Positions 17,641 to 25,646 of a stretch of 41,043 nucleotides of DNA are shown here, one piece after another. Position 1 is the first letter of the stretch, and each line of letters begins with the position of its first letter. The position numbers were made by a program, and so were the translations under genes. Below the pieces are notes generated by a model. That model was not told the DNA's origin. It made no database searches and saw only the letters and a program-made list of their open reading frames with translations. Origin of the DNA: Pseudomonas matsuisoli (GTDB lineage: Bacteria > Pseudomonadota > Gammaproteobacteria > Pseudomonadales > Pseudomonadaceae); the NCBI RefSeq assembly GCF_014647635.1, contig NZ_BMPO01000013.1, forward strand, positions 1-41,043. The letters are read 5' to 3'.

Positions 17641-19043
17641 GCCGCTTGGTAGTGGTATCCAATCGTGTCGCACCAATCAAGGAAGGCAAGGTCGCGGCGG
17701 GCGGATTGGCAGTAGGTGTTTACGATGCGTTACGTGAGTCTGGCGGTATCTGGTTTGGCTGGAATGGCGAAACCTCCAGCAACCCGATGCTGGTCTGCGA
17801 AACGCAGGGCAACATAACGTACGCGACGATTGGCCTGACGAAGCGCGACTATGACAACTATTACCGCGGCTTCTCTAACGCAACGTTATGGCCGACGTTC
17901 CACTACCGCGTGGACTTATCACGCTACCTACGCAAGGAATATGAAGGTTACCGCCGGGTTAACGCGATGCTCGCCGAGCAGCTGAAACCACTCCTGCAGC
18001 CGGACGACATCATTTGGGTTCATGATTACCACCTCATTCCATTTGCGGACGAGCTGCGGCAGCTGGGCGTTCGCAACCGCATCGGCTTCTTTCTTCATAT
18101 CCCATTCCCCGCACCCGAAACCCTCACCTCGATACCGCCACACAACGAGTTGTTCAGGACGCTGTGCGCTTACGACCTGCTGGGCTTCCAAACCGAAGTC
18201 GACCGTCAGGCCTTCGAGGACTACATCACGCGCGAAGTCCGTGGCGTGGTTAGCAAGAACAATACGATGACGGCCTACGGACACACCTTCAAAGCCGCGG
18301 CGTACCCTATTGGGATCATGCCCGACGAGATCCAGGAGCTGGCGGCGAGCTACAAGGGACGCCGCCACATTTCCGGTCGTGGACGCGAAGGCGAACCGCG
18401 CAAGACCATCATCAGCGTTGATCGCCTCGATTATTCCAAGGGGCTGGTGGAGCGTTTCGAAGCCTATGAGCAATTGCTGGACAACTATCCCGAGCATCAC
18501 CGCGAAGTGGAGTTCGTTCAGATCGCACCGACGTCACGCTCGGACGTAAAGACGTATCAGCGTATTCGCCAGCAGTTGGAGACGCAGGCGGGCCATATCA
18601 ATGGCCGCTACGCGGACCTCGACTGGATGCCCGTGCATTACCTGAACAAAAGCCACGATCGAAAAATTTTGATGGGGCTGTTCCGGACCGCATCGATTGG
18701 CCTGGTAACACCCTTGCGCGACGGCATGAACCTGGTGGCCAAGGAATACGTAGCGTCGCAAGATCCGCAAAATCCGGGAGTGCTCGTACTGTCCCGCTTC
18801 GCAGGTGCAGCTCGCGAATTGACCTCCGCACTGATCGTCAATCCTTACGACCGGATGGGGATGGCCGAGGCGCTTGACCGGGCCCTGCGCATGCCCCTGG
18901 CCGAGCGTAAGGACCGTTGGGAAAACATGATGCGCGTGCTGCGCAAGCAGAATCTGGCGACCTGGCGTGACGATTTCGTTCGCGATTTGCGAGGGTCGGC
19001 GCAGCGCGCCGCGGCAAAGGGGTGGGCAGTTCACGCCCTATAA
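17637..19043 (+). CDS. otsA: Trehalose-6-phosphate synthase
   Basis: A GT20, GT-B-fold glycosyltransferase (468 residues) that joins UDP-glucose and glucose-6-phosphate. The start [13 protein letters not shown], the glycine-rich [11 protein letters not shown] and GG-x-WFGWNGE segments and [14 protein letters not shown] match E. coli OtsA closely. So do the [10 protein letters not shown] motif and [16 protein letters not shown] near the C-terminus. Length matches the family. Its start overlaps the otsB stop. The gene order otsB-otsA within a tight operon is the common one in gammaproteobacteria. Confidence 0.96.
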   Translation: MSRLVVVSNRVAPIKEGKVAAGGLAVGVYDALRESGGIWFGWNGETSSNPMLVCETQGNITYATIGLTKRDYDNYYRGFSNATLWPTFHYRVDLSRYLRKEYEGYRRVNAMLAEQLKPLLQPDDIIWVHDYHLIPFADELRQLGVRNRIGFFLHIPFPAPETLTSIPPHNELFRTLCAYDLLGFQTEVDRQAFEDYITREVRGVVSKNNTMTAYGHTFKAAAYPIGIMPDEIQELAASYKGRRHISGRGREGEPRKTIISVDRLDYSKGLVERFEAYEQLLDNYPEHHREVEFVQIAPTSRSDVKTYQRIRQQLETQAGHINGRYADLDWMPVHYLNKSHDRKILMGLFRTASIGLVTPLRDGMNLVAKEYVASQDPQNPGVLVLSRFAGAARELTSALIVNPYDRMGMAEALDRALRMPLAERKDRWENMMRVLRKQNLATWRDDFVRDLRGSAQRAAAKGWAVHAL

Positions 19044-19409
19044 GAGGGAGTTGAGGCAAGCCGTGCGGCGCGGGCTACGCGGCTTGAGGCATGGATCGTC
19101 ACTATTGCTCGACCGGACGCTGAGCTGCCATACCTTGTTTGAATATTCGCTTCTGGAGTCTGCATCACGCATGCCATGCGTGCGCGGGACACACGACGTT
19201 CACTGCGCATGCTGTTAGGCAAATGTCAGTGCAGTTATGGCATTTCGTCGGGCAAAAGAAAGGCCCGCGCGAAGCGGGCCATAACACACACACCAAGAGG
19301 AGGCCGAATCCGTTCAGCTGTGTGGACTATGCGCCTCCCCCTGTAAAAATTCCGTGAAAAGAATATTCACTCTTCATTAGCGACCCACCAGCGATGTGAA
19401 ACGCTTCGA
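19044..19409. other. Intergenic region after otsA
   Basis: About 365 bases lie between the converging otsA and the small membrane protein gene. It contains an imperfect stem near 19057-19088 (CAAGCCG...CGGCTTG, no T-run) just after otsA and the minus-strand terminator at 19255-19280. No gene is supported. Confidence 0.5.
19255..19280 (-). terminator. Minus-strand rho-independent terminator
   Basis: GGCCCGC / GCGGGCC stem with a 5-nt loop. On the minus strand it is followed by TTTCTTTT. It lies about 130 bases past the small membrane protein gene and may also catch read-through. Confidence 0.8.
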
Positions 19410-19613
19410 TCACGGGATATGGACCTGCAGGCTGCTGAGTGCCCACTTGGCAACCAGCGCCCAGCCAACCGCTCCGATCACGGTAAGAGCGCCGAACCCC
19501 ACAATGATGCCCAAGGCAATTTGTTTCCATAGCCCGGCATGGCTGGTGGACGGTTGTTGGCGGGAAAAGGGAACGTCACGTTCCGCCCTAATGTTATCGA
19601 AATCGTCTTTCAT
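19410..19613 (-). CDS. Small single-pass membrane protein, function unknown
   Basis: A 67-residue protein with a polar, charged N-terminus (MKDDFDNIRAERDVPFSRQQ) and one strong membrane helix (about residues 30-55: IALGIIVGFGALTVIGAVGWALVAKWAL). A short tail follows. The start at 19613 is preceded by AGGA with suitable spacing. A longer in-frame extension (to 19775) has no such site and reads as unstructured, so it is not used. I do not recognise the family. It sits between the chemoreceptor gene (same strand, about 275 bases upstream) and a terminator, so it could be the tail of that transcript or independent. Confidence 0.55.
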   Translation of the reverse strand: MKDDFDNIRAERDVPFSRQQPSTSHAGLWKQIALGIIVGFGALTVIGAVGWALVAKWALSSLQVHIP

Positions 19614-19889
19614 GATGGTCCTGGACAGGGGCCTGGAATGGCGCGCTTGTGGCAAAGGGCCGACGATAGTCGGCACGCTATTCTCGGACCAGGTGATGCC
19701 GGCTTCAACTGGCACGCGGCGAAAGGATTTTCGACCCGTTGAGCCGCAATGACTCGTCGAACCTGTCGCGGACATGGCCCCCTCCGGCAGGCCGCTTCCC
19801 CATGTGTGGGAGCGGGCGGGACGGCCATCCGCGGGGCGGCCATTCGCCGGGCCCGCGACAACTGTTCCCCCGGTAATAAATGCTCGCGC

Positions 19890-21515
19890 TTACAGCTTGA
19901 ACCGTTGCACCAACCCATTGAGGTCCACGGCCAGCCTGGACAGGTCCTGGCTGGCGGCATTCGTCTGGTTGGCGCCGGCTGCGCTCTGCATTGCAAGATC
20001 CCGAATGTTCACTAGGTTCCGGTCCACCTCACGCGCCACCTGTGCCTGCTCTTCGGACGCACTGGCAATAACTAGGTTGCGTTCGGCGATCTGGCTGATT
20101 GCGGCTGTGATTGTTTCCAGCGATTGACCCGCCGCCTGGGCGATCTCCTTCGCTGAATGAGCGCGCTCGTTGCTTGATTGCATCGCTTGAACAGCACCCG
20201 ATGTATCGCCCTGGATGCCTTTCACCATGGTCTCGATTTCTCGGGTCGATTCCTGGGTGCGATGTGCCAACCCGCGAACCTCGTCCGCGACCACGGCGAA
20301 GCCGCGGCCTGCTTCCCCTGCGCGCGCCGCTTCGATGGCGGCATTCAAGGCGAGCAGGTTCGTTTGTTCGGCGATCGTACGAATAACGTCCAGCACTCGG
20401 GTGATGCCGTTAATCTTTGCCGCCAGCTCCTCGACCTGCGCTGCCGTGCCGTTGACATCTTGCGCCAAGGCATTGATGGATTCGACTGCGCGATTGACTT
20501 CCTTCTGACCGTTGCGCGCAACGTGATCCGACTCGCGAGAGGCTTCCGATGTGGCAACGGCGTTGCGGGCCACTTCGTCCACCGCGGTAGTCATCTCGTT
20601 GACCGCCGTCGCGGCCTGCTCGATTTCACCGTTCTGTAGTTGCAATCCACGGCTGGCGTCTTCGGTTACCGCGTTCAACTCTTCGGCAGCCGAGGCGAGC
20701 TGGTTGGACGAATCGGCGATGGATTGGATCGTGTCGCGCAAGCTGGCCTGCATTTCTGCGACTGCGTGCAAGAGCTCCGCAGGTTCATCCTTGCCACTAA
20801 CGTGCAACGTCCGCGTCAGGTCGCCCGCCGCTATCGTTTTTGCCGCAGCAAGGGCCTCTTTCAACGGCGCGACGATGCTACGGGTCAGCAGTAGCGCCAA
20901 CGCTATGGTCAGCGCGGCCGCAATGATGATGAAGGTGATGATCCCCGTCATCGAGCCGGAGTACACCTCGGTCGAATGGGCTGCAGCATCGTCGGCAGTC
21001 TTGCGATTGATGGCGATAAGCGCTTTGTAGGATTCGCCCAGCGCATCCGAAATCCGTTTGTAATCGCCTCCCAACAAGGCACGAAGAGCGTCGAGCTGCC
21101 CTTGCGTCGAGAAGTTCACGGCCTGCTGATTGATTGCGAAGTATTCGTTCAAAAGGCCATTGAAAATCTGGTACTGCTCGCGCTCTGCGTCAGAGCTCAG
21201 CAGCCGAGCGTATTGCTCGTTGGCAGTCTTGAGCTTCTGCGTGAGTTCGTCGGCGCGGGCGGTGCTTTCCTTGACCTCGTTTGGATCGCGATCCACATAC
21301 AGACGAAATGCCACTACGCGTACGCGAAGAATATTTTCGTTCAGCTCACCCAGCCGCGCATAACTGGCGAGGCTGTCCTCCCGCACGCGGGATGCTTCGC
21401 TGTGCATCACGCTCAATTGCCGCAGGGCATACATACCCAGCAGTAACACGACCATCGCGATCAAGGCGAAGCAGATCGCAGCCCTGGGCGCGACCTTAAT
21501 ATTACGAAGAAACAT
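19890..21515 (-). CDS. Methyl-accepting chemotaxis protein with four-helix-bundle sensor
   Basis: Transmembrane chemoreceptor (541 residues). TM1 is at about 11-33. An all-helical periplasmic domain of about 155 residues (34-188), resembling the 4HB_MCP sensor, is followed by TM2 (about 190-212). A HAMP domain ([24 protein letters not shown]) and the signalling domain come next, with the near-invariant hairpin [32 protein letters not shown] in the C-terminal third. There is no C-terminal CheR-binding pentapeptide. The ATG at 21515 follows GGGAGGGG; a slightly longer in-frame start lacks a comparable site. Ligand unknown. A candidate FliA promoter lies upstream. Confidence 0.92.
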   Translation of the reverse strand: MFLRNIKVAPRAAICFALIAMVVLLLGMYALRQLSVMHSEASRVREDSLASYARLGELNENILRVRVVAFRLYVDRDPNEVKESTARADELTQKLKTANEQYARLLSSDAEREQYQIFNGLLNEYFAINQQAVNFSTQGQLDALRALLGGDYKRISDALGESYKALIAINRKTADDAAAHSTEVYSGSMTGIITFIIIAAALTIALALLLTRSIVAPLKEALAAAKTIAAGDLTRTLHVSGKDEPAELLHAVAEMQASLRDTIQSIADSSNQLASAAEELNAVTEDASRGLQLQNGEIEQAATAVNEMTTAVDEVARNAVATSEASRESDHVARNGQKEVNRAVESINALAQDVNGTAAQVEELAAKINGITRVLDVIRTIAEQTNLLALNAAIEAARAGEAGRGFAVVADEVRGLAHRTQESTREIETMVKGIQGDTSGAVQAMQSSNERAHSAKEIAQAAGQSLETITAAISQIAERNLVIASASEEQAQVAREVDRNLVNIRDLAMQSAAGANQTNAASQDLSRLAVDLNGLVQRFKL

Positions 21516-21569
21516 AGAGCCCCTCCCGGTGGCGGCAGCCCCCGCCATGTGCGGCTTGGGACGTTCCAG

Positions 21570-21596
21570 ATATCGGCCCGGCGGGTTGTTCCTAGA
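21570..21596 (-). promoter_or_regulatory. Candidate sigma-28 (FliA) promoter of the chemoreceptor gene
   Basis: On the minus strand TCTA (21596-21593), 15 bases, GCCGATAT (21577-21570). The -10 element matches the FliA consensus GCCGATAA in 7 of 8 positions; the -35 (TAAA) is only partial. It is about 55-60 bases upstream of the start codon. Confidence 0.5.
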
Positions 21597-21885
21597 TCAC
21601 CGTTGGTCGGCCACCGGACGGCCTTTCTGTCAAGTGCAAAAGGCTCGGAACCTGCCGGACCGTCTGGGTCAGTGATGAGGAGCGGACGGGAGATCGCCGA
21701 GCTGCGGCCCTTCCGCGAAAACTCGACGAAAGGCGCTTCGACGGTCCTACGGCGATGGCGGGTTAAAACGTAGGGAAAGTCGTTTGACTAGTACTTTTTG
21801 CGGGCTTTACGGCGCTCTCGCGGCGGGTTAGCGTGCGCGACATGGCATATCGCCACAGAACTGATTCACCTCCGAGGTTAAAGGA
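21597..21885. other. Intergenic region between chemoreceptor and Mrr-like gene
   Basis: The divergent promoter region of the chemoreceptor and the Mrr-like protein. A TTAAAGGA ribosome binding site lies just ahead of the latter. No further gene, RNA or repeat was recognised. Confidence 0.45.
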
Positions 21886-22698
21886 ATGGCCCGCCGTCAC
21901 AAGACAACTCCCCTTGAAGACCTAATGTATGTCGCCGCGAAATTCCCGTGGTGGCTAACGCTCGCGCTCGCCGCATTCAGCTTTCTATGGCTGCGCGCCT
22001 ATGTCGGTCAGCCCATCGTCACAGTCACCGATCCCAAATTGATGGCGAATGCACTGCCAGGGCAATCGCTTCGTACCCTCGCCAGCGTCGGCCAATACCT
22101 GCTGCCGCTGGCATTGCTGTGCGGAGCGGCGGCGTCAATTTTCGCGCGGGACAAACAGCGCAAACGCGTTGATGGCGTCGCGCGCGTTTTTGAATCAGAA
22201 AAAACACTCGACGGCGTTAGCTGGCAGGTGTTCGAGGCGCGGGTGCGGGAGGCTTTTGTCCGGAACGGCTTTTCCTTCGTTGACGTGAATGGGGAGGGCG
22301 CTCGCGAAGAGAGCCACTTCCTTTTGCTCAAAGATAGCGAAAAGCATGTCGCGCTCTACCAACACTGGCGCTCGAGCAAAGTCGGTATCGACGCTATTCA
22401 CGACTGCCTTGGCGCCATGGCGGCCGAGGGCGCGGTCGGTGGGTTCATCGTTACTGACGGCGCGTTCACCCGCGGTGCTAGGTCCTTCGCCCACGAACGC
22501 GGCATTCAATTGCTGGACGCAAGCGCGTTGAAGCGTTGGAACGCTAAGCCCGCCGGAGCGGGTTCTAGTGGCACGCTTCAGCCGGTGAGCAAGGTAACAG
22601 CGGGCGATGACGTATCGATCTGCCCGGTCTGCTGCGGCCCCAAGAATGTGTGTGAGGAGAAAAGCGGCGCGTGCTGGCAACGCATCGTCGGGATGTAG
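21886..22698 (+). CDS. Membrane-anchored Mrr-like restriction-endonuclease-fold protein, catalytic residues lost
   Basis: A 270-residue protein with two N-terminal membrane helices (about 21-40 and 66-88) and an Mrr_cat-type domain (about 108-215). A broken C-terminal zinc ribbon (CPVCCGP at about 247-253) follows. It resembles a widespread pseudomonad protein starting MARR-K...PLEDL, in which the nuclease core reads GVDL...VQCKxW followed by KVGV and a topoisomerase-type zinc finger ends the chain. Here the KVG and MAAEGAVGGFIVT segments remain. However, the GVDL position reads ESHF (142-145), the QxK pair becomes Leu157 and Gln159 (ALYQHW), and the second Cys pair of the zinc ribbon is missing. 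It is probably not a nuclease. Function unknown. Confidence 0.7.
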   Translation: MARRHKTTPLEDLMYVAAKFPWWLTLALAAFSFLWLRAYVGQPIVTVTDPKLMANALPGQSLRTLASVGQYLLPLALLCGAAASIFARDKQRKRVDGVARVFESEKTLDGVSWQVFEARVREAFVRNGFSFVDVNGEGAREESHFLLLKDSEKHVALYQHWRSSKVGIDAIHDCLGAMAAEGAVGGFIVTDGAFTRGARSFAHERGIQLLDASALKRWNAKPAGAGSSGTLQPVSKVTAGDDVSICPVCCGPKNVCEEKSGACWQRIVGM

Positions 22699-22772
22699 GC
22701 CAAGAACGACGCTAGCCGAACGCGCAACACTCGCGCGTTCGGTGCGGATGCCTAGAAAAACGCAGGCATAAA

Positions 22773-22803
22773 AAAAGGGATTCAGCTTTCACTGAACCCC
22801 TTG
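22773..22803 (-). terminator. Terminator of tRNA-Met
   Basis: On the minus strand GGGGTTCAG / CTGAATCCC (one mismatch) is followed by a run of seven T. It starts about 8 bases after the tRNA 3' end. Confidence 0.88.
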
Positions 22804-22810
22804 GAAAAGG

Positions 22811-22887
22811 TGGTGGCTACGCAGGGACTTGAACCCCGGACCCCAGCATTATGAATGCTATGCTCTAACCAGCTGAGCTACGTAGCC
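22811..22887 (-). tRNA. metT: tRNA-Met (CAU), elongator type
   Basis: The minus strand reads GGCTACGTAGCTCAGCTGGT... and ends GTAGCCACCA, with CCA encoded. The acceptor stem GGCTACG/CGTAGCC is perfect and the D arm AGCTCAG is standard. The anticodon loop TTCATAA (anticodon CAT at 22853-22851) sits on a 5-pair stem ending in a T-G pair. The T arm contains GGTTCAAGTCC. The paired first acceptor bases and the D arm match elongator rather than initiator tRNA-Met. A consensus-like promoter precedes it and a terminator follows, so it is a single-gene unit. Confidence 0.96.
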
Positions 22888-22899
22888 AACGTGGCGCGC

Positions 22900-22928
22900 A
22901 TTATTCTCATGAGCCGCAAGCCTGTCAA
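22900..22928 (-). promoter_or_regulatory. Sigma-70 promoter of tRNA-Met
   Basis: On the minus strand TTGACA (22928-22923), 17 bases, AATAAT (22905-22900). This places the start about 6 bases ahead of the mature tRNA 5' end. Confidence 0.75.
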
Positions 22929-23117
22929 CCCCGTTCAGCATCAAAATCAACCGCCTGATCAACCTCTTACGACGCACGGTGTGCGACGCCCGGCCTGAAA
23001 GGGCTGGTCCGCGTTCACGCGGAGACTGACCCCGCACCGCCAGCGAGGCAGGCCGTATCGGCCAGGGGTCGGAAGACGCTATCGGGTTGGGCCGATCGGG
23101 AGGTTGCCGACGGCCGT

Positions 23118-23513
23118 TCAGCCAGGCAGCCACTCCTGCAGTGTTAGCTCGATGGTGATGAAGGAGAGGTTGCGGCCTCGCGCCAGAAGGCCTGCGTAAA
23201 TCTTGCCGTCGGCGTCAGCAACGACCGCTTGTAATCGACTGTCGCCGGCACGGATTTCACCCGTAATGCTCAAGATCTCCACGCCGGGACCCGTGACGGG
23301 AATGAGTTTGAGTCCCTCCCGGCTGTGATATTCGAGATTGGCATCGATCAGGCTACCTAACCCGCCCCGCACGACGGCAGCGCCGATACCGTGGGCGGCG
23401 CACAGGGCTTCGGCGCTGTCCATGATGTCCTCGTTCGGTTTGAGGCGGGCGACAACGAGCCGACCCAGGCGACCACTCTGAATTTGAGTCTCATCGAGTA
23501 CGGCGGCGTTCAT
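23118..23513 (-). CDS. PPC-domain (DUF296) protein lacking the conserved histidines
   Basis: A compact 131-residue protein, essentially one PPC domain. The fold is indicated by RLGRLVVARLKPNEDIMDSAEALCAAHGI, VRGGLGSLIDANLE and ILSITGEI. Where PPC domains usually read LHxHAxLAD...GGHL it reads RLQAVVAD (93-100) and AGLL (107-110), so all three histidines are replaced (Arg93, Gln95, Leu109). The ATG overlaps the stop of the neighbouring PPC gene (ATGA), and a longer upstream in-frame start is not used. It is the last gene of thiolase-ligase-PPC-PPC. It may form a mixed oligomer with its neighbour. PPC proteins are usually trimers; no enzymatic role is established. Confidence 0.82.
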   Translation of the reverse strand: MNAAVLDETQIQSGRLGRLVVARLKPNEDIMDSAEALCAAHGIGAAVVRGGLGSLIDANLEYHSREGLKLIPVTGPGVEILSITGEIRAGDSRLQAVVADADGKIYAGLLARGRNLSFITIELTLQEWLPG

Positions 23514-24061
23514 ACGGCCTCCTGTAGCACGGGATGTAGCAGGCTGAAGTGGGTTTCGCTGTCGGGTTTGACCTGATAGGCGACGTGGTTGAACAGGCAC
23601 AAACGAATGACCAGCGGTTCGCTGCCGACGACGATCCGATCCAGCACCAGATGGCCACCGTGCTGCCCACCTTCTCGGTCGATGAAGCCTGCGTGGCAGT
23701 GCAGCAACGCCTTGTCCTGTGGGTCGCGGCCGACGGTGATGGCGCCGCTGACGAAGGTGATGTAGCCGTCGAGTACCACGGGCGCGCCATAGTCGTAGGG
23801 CTTTTGCTCAGAGGTGGTCACGACCATGCGGTGGTAGGCGAGATGGGACGCGCCTCCGCTCAATAGACGACCCACCGCACTGGCGTAGCGTCGGCCTTCG
23901 AGTACTTCGAGCAGCGTCTTGCCGACATTGGTGCCGGGAGCTAGGACAATGCGCAGTTCTTCACCCTCGGCCACCTCGCAGTCCAGCAGACGAGGCTCTT
24001 GCGGTTCTCCACCGTGGATGAAGTGGCGAACGTCGCCTTGTTGTTCGAAATGGGGTTGCAT
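23510..24061 (-). CDS. PPC-domain (DUF296) protein with conserved histidines
   Basis: A 183-residue protein with a PPC domain in the second two-thirds. The conserved histidine set, thought to bind a metal, is intact: LLHCHAGFIDREG with His121 and His123, then GGHL with His137. ITFVSGAITVG forms the preceding strands. The first 60 residues include EGEELRIVLAPGTNVGKTLLEVLE. The ATG at 24061 overlaps the ligase TGA by one base (TGATG), and its own stop overlaps the next PPC gene, so all three are translationally coupled. Bacterial PPC proteins have no settled function. Placement beside an acyl-CoA ligase and a thiolase suggests a role in acyl-CoA metabolism, which is inference. Confidence 0.84.
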   Translation of the reverse strand: MQPHFEQQGDVRHFIHGGEPQEPRLLDCEVAEGEELRIVLAPGTNVGKTLLEVLEGRRYASAVGRLLSGGASHLAYHRMVVTTSEQKPYDYGAPVVLDGYITFVSGAITVGRDPQDKALLHCHAGFIDREGGQHGGHLVLDRIVVGSEPLVIRLCLFNHVAYQVKPDSETHFSLLHPVLQEAV

Positions 24062-25635
24062 CAGGCCACCTCCTTGCGCTCTTCGAGCAGTGCGCGGATC
24101 TGTTTCTTGACGATCTTGCCGTACGCGGATTTGGGCATTTCGCTCCAGCGCACGAAGCACTTGGGCCACTTGTAACGCCCAATACGTGGTTCCAGATGAG
24201 CAAAGAGTTCATCGTCGCTGACATCGCCATTGGTGACGATCACCGCCACGCCGCACTCGCCCCATTTCGGGTCTGGCACACCGAGTACGGCGACTTCGCT
24301 GACGGCGGGGTGGAGGAGGAGGGCTTCCTCGATTTCGCGTGGGTACACGTTGGAGCCACCAGATATGTACATGTCCGAGGCGCGACCGGTGATGAAGAGG
24401 AAGCCTTCTTCATCGAGATGGCCAAGGTCTCCGGTGTTGAACCAACCATGCTTGAAGGATTTCGCGTTGGCCTCCGGGTTGTCGTTGTAGCCGCTGAAGA
24501 CCGCAGGGCCGCGCACGCAGATGTCACCATCCACACCCGCCGGCAAACGGTTACCGTCTTCGTCGAGGATCCCCACCTGCATGCCGGTGCGCGGATAGCC
24601 ACAACTGCCGACTTTCATACCTGGGCCGTCCTCCGCGTCGTGCAACTCCGGCGGCAGCACCGTGATGTTGCCGGTGACTTCGCCAAGGCCGTAATACTGC
24701 ACGAGTACCTTGCCGAGCTTGCGCAGCGCGTGCTGTTGGTCCGCGCGGTACATCGGGGCGCCCGCGTAGATCACGTAGCGCAGGCTGCTGTGATCGTATT
24801 TATCGACGGCTTCATTCTCGGTGAGCATCTTCACGATGGTGGGCACAGTGAACATGTTGTCGACCTTGTGCTCTTGCACCAGCCGCCAGGCCTCGTCGCA
24901 GTCGAGCTTGTCACCTGCCGGCAAGATGGAGGCAGCGCCGCGCGCGGCATTGATCAGCGCATGAATGCCCGCGCCGTGGGAAAGCGGCGCGACGACCAGT
25001 GAGCGTGAGCGATGCGTAAGGCCGGGCATGAGGTCGGCAATGTGGTTGGTGATGACGAACGCCATTTGCCCGTGGGTCAGTACGCCAGCCTTGGGGTGGC
25101 CGGTGGTGCCGGATGTGTAGAAGAACCACAGCGGATCGTCGTAATCGACCTCGGCCGGCTGGAAGCTGTTGCGGGTCTGTAAGCCCTCGTCCAGCAAACC
25201 CGAATAACTCAGCTCCCCTTCACGTGGTTGCCCAATGGCAATGACATGCTGCAAAGCGGGGGAGACGGCTTTCACCGCGTCGACGTAATGTCCAAACCCT
25301 TCGTCGTACAGCATGGCGACAGCGCCGCTGGAGCTGCCCAGGTAGGCGGCTTCCGGTGGGGTGATGCGTACGTTGGTCGGCACCCAGACCGCACCGAGGC
25401 GGAAGGCGACCCAGGCGCTTTCGAACAATGGAAGGTTGTTGCGTGAATGCACCAGCAATTTGTCGCCCTTACCGATGCCACGTGCACGCAAGGCAGTGGC
25501 GACGGCGTCCACGCGTTCGAGTAGCTGGCGCCAGCTCACGTGATCGTTGCCACGGATAAAGCCAGGTTCATCAGGCAGGCGGCGGGCGACTTGTTCCAGC
25601 AGCTCGCCGAGGTTCATGACGTTCTTGATACCCAT
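24061..25635 (-). CDS. AMP-forming acyl-CoA synthetase (ANL superfamily)
   Basis: The enzyme (524 residues) activates a carboxylic acid to its CoA thioester through an acyl-adenylate. The P-loop motif YTSGTTGHPKAG lies at about 173-184. YYGLGEVTGNI is a variant of the usual YG-x-TE motif. FNTGDLG and GRASDMYISGGSNVYPREIEE form the A8 hinge, and the C-terminal catalytic Lys lies in SAYGKIVKK (about 507). The ATG at 25635 is preferred because AAGGAG lies 6 bases upstream; a GTG at 25650 overlapping the thiolase stop is an alternative. The substrate cannot be read from sequence. It is coupled downstream to two PPC genes and preceded by the thiolase. Confidence 0.92.
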   Translation of the reverse strand: MGIKNVMNLGELLEQVARRLPDEPGFIRGNDHVSWRQLLERVDAVATALRARGIGKGDKLLVHSRNNLPLFESAWVAFRLGAVWVPTNVRITPPEAAYLGSSSGAVAMLYDEGFGHYVDAVKAVSPALQHVIAIGQPREGELSYSGLLDEGLQTRNSFQPAEVDYDDPLWFFYTSGTTGHPKAGVLTHGQMAFVITNHIADLMPGLTHRSRSLVVAPLSHGAGIHALINAARGAASILPAGDKLDCDEAWRLVQEHKVDNMFTVPTIVKMLTENEAVDKYDHSSLRYVIYAGAPMYRADQQHALRKLGKVLVQYYGLGEVTGNITVLPPELHDAEDGPGMKVGSCGYPRTGMQVGILDEDGNRLPAGVDGDICVRGPAVFSGYNDNPEANAKSFKHGWFNTGDLGHLDEEGFLFITGRASDMYISGGSNVYPREIEEALLLHPAVSEVAVLGVPDPKWGECGVAVIVTNGDVSDDELFAHLEPRIGRYKWPKCFVRWSEMPKSAYGKIVKKQIRALLEERKEVA

Positions 25636-25646
25636 GAGTCGCTCCT

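Noticed and set aside
22811-22887. tRNA-Met as an integration (att) site for the neighbouring cluster
   Set aside because: The cluster lies on the 5' side of the tRNA, whereas integration usually uses the 3' end. No integrase and no second copy of the tRNA 3' end were seen.
24196-25002. Open frame of 268 codons on the plus strand
   Set aside because: Antisense to the acyl-CoA ligase, no ribosome binding site, and a composition typical of the complement of GC-rich coding DNA.
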